This document shows, in pieces, positions 33,901-46,600 of a stretch of DNA of 64,000 bases. The notes under the pieces are model-generated. The model was given only the letters and a program-made list of their open reading frames with translations, did no database searches and was not told the origin of the DNA. The DNA comes from Arabidopsis thaliana. Its lineage: Eukaryota; Streptophyta; Magnoliopsida; Brassicales; Brassicaceae. The stretch is from NCBI RefSeq assembly GCF_000001735.4, contig NC_003070.9, forward strand, positions 21,437,971-21,501,970, in the 5' to 3' direction. Numbering within the stretch: the first letter of the stretch is position 1; each line of letters begins with the position of its first letter. A program made the position numbers and the translations under genes.

Positions 33901-34853
33901 TTTTTTTTATGTATAATGGTTTATGATATAATTTTTAAAAAATTATCAAACAAATTACATATCAAATGATAGAGAAAAAAACATAGATTTTTATGTATTT
34001 GATAAATTTTAGAAAAACAAAATTCATTAACGAGCATTTTAATTATGAGATATTGGAGGAATATGAAATAATAAATAAAAGAAAAGAAAAAATTTAAAAA
34101 ACCTGACCCACACACCTTTTTTCTTACGCCTTCTCTATAGTTTGAGTGGCATAAATTCGTAAATATTACTTCTTTAGAGTGGGAAAAAGGAGTTTACAAC
34201 AAATGCAACAGTAACGATATGTAGTATAAACCCAATATTAAATAGTAATTGTACTACTTTTCTAATTATTTTTCCAAAACGTACTGATTCTCAAACAAAC
34301 TCTTTTTTAAATGATAAAAAGTTACCTTTTTAAAAAACACAAAGGAAAAGGTATTGAAACTCTTTGCAGTTTTTGTTTATAGAGGTACTATGAATATGAA
34401 CTTCTCTTTTGCCATCATGCCATACTGCATAACTCTGTGTTTCTTTCGCTGGCGTTGATAAACGATTAACTAATCCCTCTACAATATTAGGACATAGTCC
34501 CGCGCATAATATAGCCTGTACAAATTGGATACTGAACTCAGCTACTGAAAAACTGATTATTCACAAAGAAAAGAACAGTGTATTATATTGAAGAAAAAGA
34601 AAAATGTATAATATGGAAGAAAATCCATGTTATCATACAAGTTCAGATAGGATCAGAATACAAATTACGGAAGATCGTCGAAGAATCACAACACTTCACA
34701 TAAAAATCCGAATAAAAAATAAGAAAGAAAAGGTAAAGATAAAAGAAGCTATGAAGCAATATAACTTCTCGTTTTCTGAAGATAGGAGTTTCGAGAGTTC
34801 CCCACTCCCCCGTTTTGGCACTTTTTAGTGTCATGTGGACCTTTCAAACATCC

Positions 34854-36566
34854 TCAACGTTGACTTTCATAATACCACTTCGGCTCGGCATCTCGGTAAG
34901 GGCCGCGTTCGTAGGCACATTCAATTGAACAAGAGCATAGAACAGTTGAATCTGAAGCAGCTGGATCTAAAGCACTTAAATCTAAAGCAGTAGTAGCCTT
35001 AAGAAAGGAAGAGAAAATGCAACGCTTTCCACAAACTACACAAAAAGGTCTAGTCATACCAACATTGGCAACTACTTCAGCTTTGCCTGGCTTGAAGTAA
35101 TACATGTCTCCAAGTACACAGTTGATATGGAGTGTATTCCCACAATCATCACATCCATAAAACCATACACTCGGATCTGTTTTTCCCTCACAAATATCAC
35201 ACCACAATTGACCGCTGGAGTTTTCAGCTCCATGATGCAACGATAAAAAATGATCGTCGCATCTGTGTTTTATTTTTCTTGGTAAAGTGGCACACTCCAT
35301 GCCTAAAGCAAACTCACAAACAATACAACTTAAGACATACTCTGAATCTTTACCACATGCTCCACAAGTCTTACGCTCTGCCGAGGTACGATATAAGGGA
35401 TGCGGGTGTAGTTCATGATGAAAAGGCTCGGAAATGGAACCACACCGCGTATCTAGTGAAAAAAAACCGTTACAGCGTCCACTGGATTTACATTCGTACC
35501 TGAAGCCATCGAAGAATTGAAGACAATAGCTACACTAGAAAACCTCTCCCGGCTTACCCTGAATCTGTAGATCGAGCTTGTGGTTGTGCAGAATATTTCG
35601 TTTCTTCCGAGGAAGAGTAGCACAAACTTTATGAAGGAGAAACTTGCATTGCACACATTGGTAGAATGGATCAGAATTGATGGGAAAAACACAAGCGTGG
35701 CACTTTTCATTGTCGGCAGCATTATCATCACCAAGTCTTAGATTATGTTCATGACTGAAATGAAGGATTTCTTTTTCATCGATTACCTTGTATGGATCTT
35801 CAATTTCTTCCTCTTCAGGCTCATCTTCTAGTTCTTCTCCCTCCCACACATCACCCCTTGTTGCACATTTTGAATGAACAGCATAACTAGGACAACGCTT
35901 GCAAGAGTAACCTCCAAAGGTCCAATCTATCTGTTTGCGACAAACTCCGCATTCCCAATCACCCTGACCGAGATGGTAAGTGCGAGAGATGCGGTGGTCA
36001 TGACGATTTATGTTTATGACTCTGGGCAAATCGATACAATCTTTGTGTAGCATGAAATCACATTCAAGACAAACGTAAGGATTACGGTCACCAACCAACC
36101 CACACGCGTTACAAGTGAAAGAGTCCTTTCTCGCCATGAGGGTGAATGTATGGTTGTGGCTCTTTGGTTGATAAATAGTAAGTGGTGGGGGATATATCCA
36201 ACAGCTTAAATCTATGCTAATATTACATATGGAACAATGATACATCACCTCATCAAGTGGGCTTCGACAAAAATGACAGTTACCATCTGTATAGTCAATT
36301 GTCTCGGCCAAGACTTTCTTGAGAGGATGTTTGGAGTGACACGGATGGTTGATGATGTCTGGCTGGATGATGCATTCGAAATGTGCGCGGAATTTGCAGA
36401 TTTTACAGTAAATGGCGTTGCCTTCCGTGTCACCACATCCATCGCATGGAAGATACTCATGGGGGTCTCCACTTCCAGTATGCATCAGCCACCAGGAAAC
36501 TAACGGATGACTGCAGGGAATCTTCACTCTAGGTATACGAGATATTTCGTACTCGTACATGTCCAT
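34854..36566 (-). CDS. DC1 (cysteine/histidine-rich C1) protein with an in-frame stop
   Basis: Intronless DC1-type frame starting MDMYEYEISRIPRVKIPCSH at 36566. Repeated C1-like zinc modules follow, for example FTCNACGLVGDRNPYVCLEC, HDCID-like H/C pairs, WECGVCRKQIDW and CHACVFPINSDPFYQCVQC. At 35535-35537 a TAG follows GKPGEVF. The same frame then continues without another stop to 34854 (CSYCLQFFDGFRYEC, CGACGKDSEYVLSC, WCDICEGK, FCVVCGKRCIF). Read through, it would be about 570 residues, normal for the family; as written the product is 343 residues and loses two or more modules. DC1 proteins are plant-specific zinc proteins, some linked to stress or hormone responses, with unclear biochemistry. 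By order it is the At1g58037 position (from memory). It is either a recent nonsense allele or a pseudogene. Confidence 0.8.
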
Positions 36567-37135
36567 ATTTGGTCTCGGATCGTTTTATGTTTGTTAGGTG
36601 AATACCAAAAAACACAAGTTTGTATTTTTCTCAGACTTCCTTTGGTAACTCGGACTCCTTTTATGTATTTAGGTCATACACGAATAATGTAACCAGTGAC
36701 CTGATGCCAGGTCATATACTACTTTAATATTACCTAATTTCTCTTGATTGATGATACTCATTGACCTTACCGACACTACCAGCTCATCCTCACATATCTC
36801 AATACAGTTAACAGTTTCATAGACCCTTTTTATTAGTCTAGCTATAGCTGGTTATTTTTTTTCTCCTAAGGGACAGCTGAGCTAACGGCAATCATTTTAC
36901 TATTTTAGAGTTGGATCTTTATGCGGGGTGCAAGAACGTGGCTTGAATCTTTCCATTACGATTTTATTCATAATTGGTTATATAAAAACCTCATCTATTT
37001 CACACAAAAAAAACAACAACGGTGATTCCTTTTTTCTTTTTGTAAGAGTTATTCTAACTTAATTAATCAAGCAGTATCCAAATGGCATCTTTTTACACAT
37101 GTCCAATCCCGCAAATTTTGGTGAAATTTTCTCAC
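36567..37135. other. intergenic, DC1 promoter side
   Basis: Promoter side of the DC1 gene and spacer up to helicase fragment 2. No open frame or repeat recognised. Confidence 0.5.
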
Positions 37136-38085
37136 GATTCGATCTTCATTTCATGGGACAAGCTCATGAGTGTTGCGGTTTGCCTTCTTCACTAAGAAGA
37201 TAAATCATAGCTTTGACGACTTCGTTGTGGACATTACCTACTTTCTGGGGGGAAAAAACAAACAAACAAGCGTGAAGAGTGGATTTAGGCATGAGCTACT
37301 TCATCAAGTGGATCCATCAAAGGACTGAACATGCAACCTCGGGTTCTCGGATGAGATCTTTGAGAACAGAATGCAGGATTAACCGGAGCTCTTTGAACAG
37401 AACCGCGGTTTGAGCTGGTGCTGCTTGCTTCAACCATCCATCAATTGTGACTGAAAGTGAAGTAAAGAAAATATAGATTACGTATCCAACAAGCATTGTA
37501 TTAGAAATTAAGGCCAGGGTTCTGTGTGATAAAGTTAGTTTTTTAATCATTTGTTCGGGATGTTTCGCTGACAGTAAGACATAATTAACAGTACCTGATG
37601 ATGAACATTGATCCTGCCAAAAAGTAGAATGGAGAAAGGAGAAACAACGGTTGTATCTCGCATATATACTACGTTCTTTGTTTCAACCTACAAGAACAAG
37701 AAAGTTGATTTTAATTAATAGAGGTTCGATGGATATGGACTTCTCTTTTGCCATCATGCCATACTGCATAACGCTGTGTTTCTTCCGCTGGCTTTGTTAA
37801 ACGGTTAATTAACTAATCCCTCTACAATATTAGGACACAGTCCCGCGCATAATATAGCCTGTACAAATTGGATACTGAACTCAGCTACTGATAAAATATT
37901 AACTGATTATCCACAAAACTTTAAGTAGAGCCAGGATGATAAAAAATTTCTGATACTGAAGAAAAAGAATCTCTTCTATTGCGGAAACAAAATTTTACCT
38001 TAACAACTTCAGGTTTTTGGGAATATATATTGAAAGGTTGAGTTTTGCCACAAAACCAAACATCAAGATTTCAAATCGGCATTCT
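37135..38085 (-). pseudogene. helicase 3'-end copy, fragment 2
   Basis: Copy of the last five exons of the DExH helicase. The last (about 37176-37250) reads VGNVHNEVVKAMIYLLSEEGK. Next come [17 protein letters not shown] (about 37347-37455), [19 protein letters not shown] (about 37596-37690), part of the [11 protein letters not shown] exon (about 37730-37862), and the exon ending QPFNIYSQKPEVVK (about 37999-38075). The intron between the third and fourth exons and the donor end of the fourth are deleted (the join is near 37715). No helicase core. The far end stops abruptly near 38085, where copia sequence begins. Confidence 0.85.
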
Positions 38086-38114
38086 TAAACGGTAAACTAG
38101 AAGAAGATATATAT

Positions 38115-38763
38115 GCTGATGGCAACCAATTGGCTTTGAAGAAGAAGAGAAAGAAGACTATGTCCTCAGCTTACACAAGGCTCTTTATGTCTTTATGGCC
38201 TAAAGCATGGTATAGTAGGATCGATGAGTAATTAGGTCGAGAAAACTTCAAGAGAAGTGAGAATGATCATGGAGCCAATGTTGAAAGATTATTCTAACAT
38301 AGATTGGGGAGGCTGTAAAGAAGACTTGAAGTAAACAACTGGATATTGTTTTAGCATTGGATCAACAATGTTCTCATGGAAGCCAACTAAGCAAGACACT
38401 ATATATTGCTCAATCCATCCACCGCAAAAGCTGACTATATGGCATTGTGCGCAACAACAAATCAAGCTATGTGGTTGAGGAGGTTGTTGTAAGATCTAAA
38501 ATTCTCCTCACAAGAGGGAGTACACATCTACTGTGATAGTCAGTCAGCCATTGCCATTGGCAATAATCTTGTTCAGCACTGAAGGACCAAACATATTCAA
38601 ATCAAGTATCATGTCATCAGAGAAGTGGAGAGAAACGGTGACATCAAACTGAAGTCGAGAGTGAAAAGCAGCTAGCTGACGTTCTTACTAAAGCATTGGG
38701 AAAAGAGAGTTTTGAAATTTTTCGTGAAGAGCTTGGTTTGAGCAACAAAATTTCAAGCGGGAG
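38115..38763 (+). pseudogene. copia retrotransposon relic (reverse transcriptase and RNase H)
   Basis: Plus-strand frame pieces match Ty1/copia polyprotein: QPIGFEEEEKEDYVLSLHKA (reverse transcriptase), then after a gap ADYMALCATTNQAMWLRRLL, VHIYCDSQSAIAIGNN, KHIQIKYHVIREVE and a QLADVLTKAL-like end (RNase H). Several stops and an internal deletion separate the pieces, so it is dead. It ends in a polypurine tract (AAGCGGGAG, 38755-38763) immediately before an LTR. Confidence 0.85.
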
Positions 38764-39097
38764 TGTTGAGTGATGCCTCTTTTGTTGCTAAAACCAAACT
38801 AAAGGAATTGGAGAAAGTAACTAGAAGCTACATTTAAAAGTTTAGTGAACTAAGTATTTATAAGTACCTTTGGCCTTTTGCACAAATCCTGGAAGATCTA
38901 GATGGAGCTGGTCTACGAAAGGTGATGTCCTGTACTATGTAAGGAGTAAGCTTGTAGGTGTAATAGAGTTGTTGAAACAGAGTATTATGCTTTTGTAATG
39001 GATTTTCAAAAGAAACAAGTTTAAGAAAGAACTCTCTCCCATCAATGCTTTCTTTACTCAAATCAAAACAAACTACAAGCAACTAAGAATCAAAACA
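38764..39097 (+). mobile_element. copia 3' LTR
   Basis: Begins TGTTGAGTGATGCC directly after the polypurine tract and appears to end ..AATCAAAACA near 39097, about 334 bp. The 5' LTR and the front of the element are absent, so no target duplication can be tested. Confidence 0.65.
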
Positions 39098-40440
39098 CCC
39101 AGCCACAACCATGACATATAGATATAGTACTAAGAATTCATTGTGTTTTTTTAACAAATGGTAATAGTAGAAGTGAGTGTATTTCCATGATGATTTAGAG
39201 ATTTGAGATAGGAGAGAAAGACTACTTCTAGATTAAGGAGTAAATGAGTAATGTTTGATTCTCAGTAATGTATCGAAGGGATGAAGTTTTAACGTTTTTG
39301 TGCGAATTGATTTGTTATACTTGCTTACGTCTCCTTGTGCTTATAGAATTGTTGATAAATGTGACTTAAAGCTAGTGTTATGACTTGGTAAGAACAACAA
39401 GGATGGCAGGAATGAGAAAACTACTCAAATGACTATGAGTAAAAAAAAAGTATTTCACTTGGTCCCTCAATAAAGGCAAATTTTTGCTACCCAAATTTTA
39501 AATAATTATTTAGTATATTAGTAAAATACTTATTTTTATTGTTATTTTTCTTAAGTTTGAAATTTTGTTCAATATATCAAAATCTCTAATAATTTTACAA
39601 TATAAAGTTTTTGAATTGTAGTATTTTCATTGATAAAAAGTATTTACTAAGAGAATATACTGCAAAAACTGTATAAAATTATATATTTATAATTAAGTGT
39701 ACAAAATGTTATTTTCATAGATTAAGAACATAGTGTTAAAAATATCTCTAGTTTATTACAAAATATATTTTTAAATGTAGTTATAGCATATGGTTTGATA
39801 TTATATTAAAAAAAATTGAACTAATACATTGAAACAAAATTTGTACAAACCAAACAAATAATAATAATAATAATAATAATAAGAGCCTTTTTATCCCGAG
39901 TTTCAAGGGAAATTAGGATATTACAACTTTTAAGTGGACAAATAGTTATATATCTGAAAACATATCATAAACACATCTTTAGCTTAGTATTAAAAATGAT
40001 ATCTAACCATCTTAGTTAAATAAGAAAAAAGAATACAACAAGGTGAAAAACTAATCTCTTCGGCATGCATAAACAACTTGCCTATGTTTTTCTCAATGTG
40101 TGCAATATCATCATCATGTAGAGCTGACTTCTAAATATATAACGTCAAAGAAATATAATCTATCTTTAAAATCAAATTCTAGTAATAATGTACACTAATA
40201 ATCTACCACATTAATTGAAATCAATAGAACTTAGACAAGGAGATTGATAATTATTTATTTGTTAATGGATATTATATAGTCTTATCAAATAATCAACCTT
40301 GTTTTAAGAAAATGTCAACCTAATTGTTTTTCACAAATTAAGAAACTTTTTAAAAAATACTTGCCATCTTCCTCTAAGTTCTAATAATTGATTATATTTC
40401 TCTTTTTTTTTTTTTTGTCAATCGATTATATTTCTCTTTA
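39098..40440. other. gene-free AT-rich stretch
   Basis: AT-rich spacer with an ATA/AAT microsatellite at about 39857-39882. The last ~130 bases before 40570 are the 3' flank shared with helicase fragment 1. Nothing else recognised. Confidence 0.5.
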
Positions 40441-40619
40441 TTCAATAAAATTCATAGGAAGGTAAAATTAGAATTATCTTCTAACTTTTGTATTGAAAAT
40501 ATGCAACATTACTATTTGTGATACAAAAAAAACAATTCTATAAGAACACTTAATTTACAATCGAGGAAATAGTTAGATAACACACAGTTTGATCTTCATT
40601 TCCTGAAGTAATATTTAGT

Positions 40620-43600
40620 TCATGTGTGTTGCGGTTTGCCTTCTTCTATAAGAAGATGGACCATAGATTTGACGACTTCGTTGTGGACAATACCTGATTT
40701 CTGAAAACACAAGAGAAAAGAGAGTTTAGTCTTGAGCTACTTTTACTTCACCAAGCTAAGTAGATCAAACAAGGGATTGAACATGTAACCTCGGGTTTTC
40801 GGATGAGATCTTTGAGAATGGAATGAAGGGTTAACCGGAGCTCTTTGAACAAAACGGCAGTTTGTGCTGGTGCTGTTAGCTTTAACCACCCATCAATGGT
40901 AACTGATCCACTCTGCAATGAAAGGTAAGGTTTGAAGGTAAATATCACATAGAATAAACCAAAAGCCATATATAGAGTATCTAACAGTCGTCTCCGTTTC
41001 CGAAACAAAGACTTTGGAAAAGAGTCGTGAGACATATAAGATCTTTCAGCTCAATGACTTGTTTTCGATTTTTGAAAAATGATTAACACAGTACCTGATG
41101 ATGAACATTGATTGAGCCGCCAAAAAGTAGAATGGAGAACGGAGAAACAACAGTTGTATCTTGCAGATATACCACTTTCTTTGTTTCGAGCTACAAGAAC
41201 AAAGAAAAGTTTGAATAATACGATCTGTGGAGTGTGGACTGTGATTAGCTATGTTTACAAATTTACAACATAATCTGCATTCTAACAATCAAATTAAAAT
41301 GATTTAATATGAAGCTAAATCTGAAAAATTCTGAGGCACATATGATAGAAAGTAAAAGAAAATGCTTCATATGTTAAAACTATAGTTACCTTTTCAAGGA
41401 ACACAATGAAAGGGTATTGAAACGCTTTGCAGTTTTTGTTAATAGAGTTTCGATGGATATGGACTTCTCTTTTGCCATCATGCCATACTGCATAACGCTG
41501 TGTTTCTTCCGCTGGCTTTGTTAAACGGTTAACTAATCCCTCTGCAATATTAGGACATAGTCCCGCGCATAATATAGCCTGTACAAATTGGATACTGAAC
41601 TCAGGTACTGACAAAATATTAACTGATTATCCACAAAACTTGAAGTAGAGCAACAGATGTACCTTAACAACTTCAGGTTCTTGTGAATACATATTGAAAG
41701 GTTGAGTTTTGTCAGAAAACCAAACATCAAAATTCTCCTTCCTTCTCCCCTAAGAAAGAAAAAAGTTGATTCATGATCAGATTTCCTTAAACAAACAGTG
41801 GCTTTCTTTCTTCCCAAGCTTTATTAACATCATTGAACTTGATGGTGTTGTATCAAAAACTTGAGAACAATAGAAAAACTGTGTTTCACATGTAAGATCA
41901 AAGACATTTGTGCTTTGTGTGAATGCCATCAATAGTTCAGATGTTGTAAGAGAAGTTACCTTGCCTTTAGGAAGATTGATGAGCCCGATGTCGGCAAGCA
42001 ACATGCCAAACTCTACTCTCCTCTCTCTGATATTTGTGAAAAGTCAAAAATAAGATGTATATATAAGTTACTAGACAAGAACCAAAACAAAACAGTTTCA
42101 TTTCCAATCTTTTCGATGTTATTTTGGAAATCTTTAGTTGACAAGTTATAACATCAAAGTACAGTGTACCTCATCATCCGCATCACTGAGCTATTCAAAA
42201 ACTTTGACTCACAGAAACTCTCTGCAGCTTTAAATCCTTGCTGCAGACATCAGAAACACATAAACACATCAGTTTGCATAAGATTCAAGTGCAATGGAAT
42301 CAGCTACCTTAAGAATTGGGTTGGTGCAATTTTTGCCATTAAGAGAAAGGACATCCAAAGAAACGAAACATGAAACATCGAAATATATATTTAACAAACT
42401 GGTAGACAGTAAGTGGCAGCTAGATATACCCTTTGATCACATACCTCATGCAGTATCCTCACCCATTTTTCATATGCAACCACCATAAGGAGGTGATCAG
42501 ATTGTCTATCATTGTTGTTTAAATTACTCGAACTCTCCAGCTTATCAGACAAAAGAGCAAGTTTCACCCGGTCCACATTTTGCTTGAAAGAAAAGAAGAG
42601 CAAACATAGAGTCAGTTCAAAACCTCCTTGCACAAAACAGCCAAGTTTCCGAGAAAGTATAAACATACCTCATCTTTGGCATATACAAACGGCGATTTGC
42701 AGCAGCTCAAGAAAGCAGCAATCGAGAGAATAGGTGATAAGCAACCAAAAATGCCACCATATAACAGCATCTGCATTATTTAAAAGGTGTAGTGATGATA
42801 ACAAAACATATGTTTGAGCGGCCTTTATTAGTACAACAATGATGTTACTGAAGCAAACCTTTCCAATTAACAAATCAACAGGAAGTTTTGCTAAATGATG
42901 TCCTAGTGGTGTCAACTCTTCGTCCCCTTCAAGAGCGCCGACCTAAAAAATACAGGGTTCATAAAGAAATACCAGCAGAGAAGATACAAAGGTATATATA
43001 CACATAGTTTTTACTGACTGGATATTAAAATCAGTGGTTGAGATAACATAAAGTAGAGACATCAACGATATGTATCATAACTTTTGGAGGTATCAGGAAC
43101 TAATAATTTTTATAAAATAAAGACTTATCTCCAATACAAGTACATGGTACCTTGTGCAACAATAAAATTGCAGAGTTTATAGCACTTTCACTCGGAGGTT
43201 CCAAAGCCTAAAGATAGTAAGAAAAAAAGAGTAAGACAAATTATAATGTAACTTTACTTCTTTTGGCACGAAAAGTTGTTGTCACTTGCCTTGGACAGAA
43301 ACGGCTTAATTTGACCCAAGCCAAGTAATTTGATATGTAAACACAGCTCTACTAAAGGCACCCGCAGCATCTCAGGAACCTGGACGACATCAAGATGACA
43401 CATGTGAGTTTAGGGGCAAAAACCAAGTGATCGAGAAACCAGCAAAGAAAACATCTATAAGAAAGACACCTGATAGGGACGCATGAGCTTCTCGAACCTA
43501 TGGCGAGTGTATAATGAAAAGCAATGTCCAGGTTTGACACGTCCAGCTCTTCCCATTCTTTGTCTTGCATTTGCTTTGGATACCCAATCTTCCACCATGC

Positions 43601-46600
43601 TTGACAATTTCTATAAAATATAATAATTGAACACCAAAAGATGACATCTCAGAGACAAAACAAAATAATCATGAAGCACAATATTTCATCATTAGCGTAT
43701 ATATATCCAAGTAATTTAGAGATACAGTTTATATATATATACACAAATAGTGGACATCATTCTTATAAAACAGTTTTGCAAGGAAATGGAATTTATAACT
43801 ATAACTAAAAATGGGTGTAATGTCCATAAGCAAATAGTAACAGTTTTTACTGTACATGACAGTATTATCCTTCTATCATTAAACCTATATTCATCTAGAA
43901 CTTAGTATACAATTTGATATAATAAGCCACCAATAAAGGGCACAAGGCATCATGGTACAAGGAAAACGTTAACTAATTTACTAGCATTTGGAATACCTTA
44001 TGTGGGTTATAGCGATTTTCCTTGTGTTTTCCACTATCAATCACATAAACCACATCCTCAATTGTTATACTGGTCTCGGCAATATTTGTAGCTATGATAA
44101 CCTGAATACAAAAGACAACGCAAAAGGCGAATCAGATCGGCTTTGCAGGCATTCTTTTGTTAAACATTATATTTTCATTCAGAGTTTATTATCAGCTTAT
44201 TTAAAAGAAGATAACTCAAGAAACTCTTTTAACTATATTACCTTCCGTATGCCTTTAGGGGGGCGCAGAAACACCTTTTTCTGTTCTGTAGATGCAATAG
44301 AAGAATGTAGAGGAAGAAGCCAATCTCCAGAAGCTCCACGAAAACGATAGGAAGCAGCTAACCTATTGAGTAGCATGTTGATTTCTGACATTCCCTGTTA
44401 TTAACCAAACAAATATCATGCTAACGTGATAGATGATTGATTCTCAAGTAACACAAAACATTTCAGTATCAGCTTACAGGCAAAAACACAAGAATGGCTC
44501 CTTCCTCACAAGTGTCATCAATGTGACATATCAACTCTTCAAGAAGATCATAGTCAACAACAGCACTTGCAATATATTTAACTCAGAAAGGTGAATAAGA
44601 GAAACATAAGCTCCAACTCGAAAGGCAAAGTACCAGATTTTTCCGCGTTTGGTCACTGTAAGATTCGTAGTTACTGGAATCGTAAGACGTGTTAAGACTG
44701 TCCTCTGAAACCAAATAACTGTCTCCCCAGCCAGCCAACATAAGGTTCTTTTTCCCCCTAGGGACGTTTACAGAACCAAGCTGCAGACATTAAATCTATG
44801 TATCAACTTCACAATTTCCAAAGTTTCAGTATAGCATTACCAGCATCCAAAAGATTATAATACCTTGTCTGTAATGGATGTATCAGAACTTAGAGCAGCA
44901 GGTGAATCTGAAGCCAGAAGGTACTTAGTCCTCTCATAAATGTCCTCCAGAAAGTAAGTGGTAACCGGGTGAGTTCGTCCTTGAGCAGTAATTATAGGAC
45001 ATTGACCAAAATATCTTGAGAACTGATGTGCATCAACAGTAGCGGACCTGAAAGGTTATTACACACATGAATACATACAAAAGTAGTGTTTACTTACTTT
45101 TTCATATTCTGTCATCGAAAAACAAAACGTCTACAAATACGTACATAAGGATAACTTTTAGTTTAGGTAATGCGTTATCCCAGGATTGCTTCTCAATCAG
45201 GCTCTTCAAAATAATGAGAAGAAAATCACCCTGAAATGAAGTGAAACGCATTTTATGGTGAGATTATTCAACACTTGCAAAATGAACATATCAATGTATT
45301 GACCACTAAGGTTTGGGACTTCTCTGTTGTAATATAACTGTGTACAGTCTTCTGCATTAGTAGCATTGTACTGGACTGTCATTTTATTTTGCTTAGCAAA
45401 TGATGCCAAAATATATTTATTTTGACATGAACTGAAATTGATGGGTGCGTTAATGAATGCTCACCATAAGAGACCGCTCATGCACTTCATCGACTATAAT
45501 ATGTGTAACATCTTTCAAGGTCGTATCCCCCTGCAAGGTTTGCACAAACGAACAAACAGATTTTAAAAAGTGAGTAATCATTCGTTTTTGCTTATGCCCC
45601 TGCAAGTTCTGTTCAGGTTACTGCATGATGCATGCACAAGGGCTCCTAATAAAATAGGGACGTACCACAAGTTTTCTCAGTAGGATTCCAGTAGTACAAA
45701 ACAGCAGCCTTGTCTTATCACTCCTGAACAAGTACACAAGGAAATAACATTACGCCAAAATAAAACTTCACAATTCCATTCTACCAAAACATAGATAAAA
45801 AAGAAGAAATGCTTCTAATCATCCATTGCAAGCCACATAGCGATAAAAAGGCATACAAGCAGAACACAGTGAAATGAGCTCATAAAACGTTAGAAAAATG
45901 CAATTAAAGAGGCAGACCTTGCATTTTGATGACGAACTTGATAAGCAACCACAGAGTTGTCGAAGCCTGGAGGAGGTTCACAGCGCTCATCAGCAACTCT
46001 TTGAGCAACAGTGATAGCCTAAACCATATTACCCAGTTACGAACAGGAAACCAAAAGTAAAAAGGGTATGATGCTAGGATAATTGATATCACTAAGCTTT
46101 GCAGAAGTAAAAGGACCAACGAGAATCAACCGATCACAGTTTATATCAATATAAACCAAACAAGCAAATCCTGAAAACTTGACATCTTAACACCGAGATA
46201 CTCACTGATAACACCCGAGGTTGTGTGCATATAATATTACAGTATCCACCATGCCCTGAATCGATCATATCATCCAGTATAAATTGAGGAACCTGGAATA
46301 ATGTATCAATTAGAAATGACTCAAAGCTTATAGTTGAAAGATATTTTACATAACAGGGAGAAACTGATGAGACAAAACCTGTGTAGTCTTTCCGGAACCA
46401 GTTTCTCCGCATACCACCAAGACATCTTTTTCTTTCAGCTTCTGCAGTATGTCCTTTTTCACTTCTGATATAGGAAGAGCAGCTCTAGTTTTCAACATGT
46501 CCTACAAAAGAATAATTACGATTACTAGTGAAAGCTGCAGTAAAAAAGGTTTTTAACATGCCAAAAACAGAGTCTACACTCCTAACTGGAATAAGCTAAA

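Larger units (their letters stand above)
32238..34308. mobile_element. long-TIR DNA element (MULE-like) with internal tandem units
   Basis: Inserted between two exons of helicase fragment 1. The ends are inverted copies over roughly 350-400 bases: AATTATAAAAGTAGTAC near 32252 answers the complement of 34250-34268, and AAAATCTATGTTTTTTTCTC near 32590 answers the complement of 33968-33990. AAATGATA occurs at 32230-32237 and 34309-34316, a possible 8-9 bp target duplication. The interior holds two direct 581-bp units and no open frame for a transposase. Long inverted ends plus a possible 9-bp duplication suggest a non-autonomous Mutator-like or fold-back element. Confidence 0.6.
31270..34565 (-). 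pseudogene. helicase 3'-end copy, fragment 1, split by a DNA element
   Basis: Copy of the last four exons and 3' flank of the DExH helicase at 40620. Last exon (about 31529-31610) reads [20 protein letters not shown]. The penultimate exon (about 31710-31828) reads SGSVTTDGWLKLIAPAQTAV. The antepenultimate (about 31944-32040) reads VETKKVVYQQDTTAVSPFS. The next exon upstream, [11 protein letters not shown]…, is found only at about 34350-34530, on the far side of a 2-kb insertion, and ends in a frameshift and stop (FLCVF, stop). The 3' flank similarity (31285-31400 with 40455-40580) shows that the source resembled the 40.6-49.9 kb gene. No helicase core is present, so no function is expected. 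Confidence 0.85.

Noticed and set aside
33619..33969. 116-codon plus-strand frame in the long-TIR element
   Set aside because: It translates the TGTACAG minisatellite into a low-complexity string; no support as a gene.
38858..39082. 74-codon minus-strand frame
   Set aside because: Lies within the copia 3' LTR; no independent evidence.
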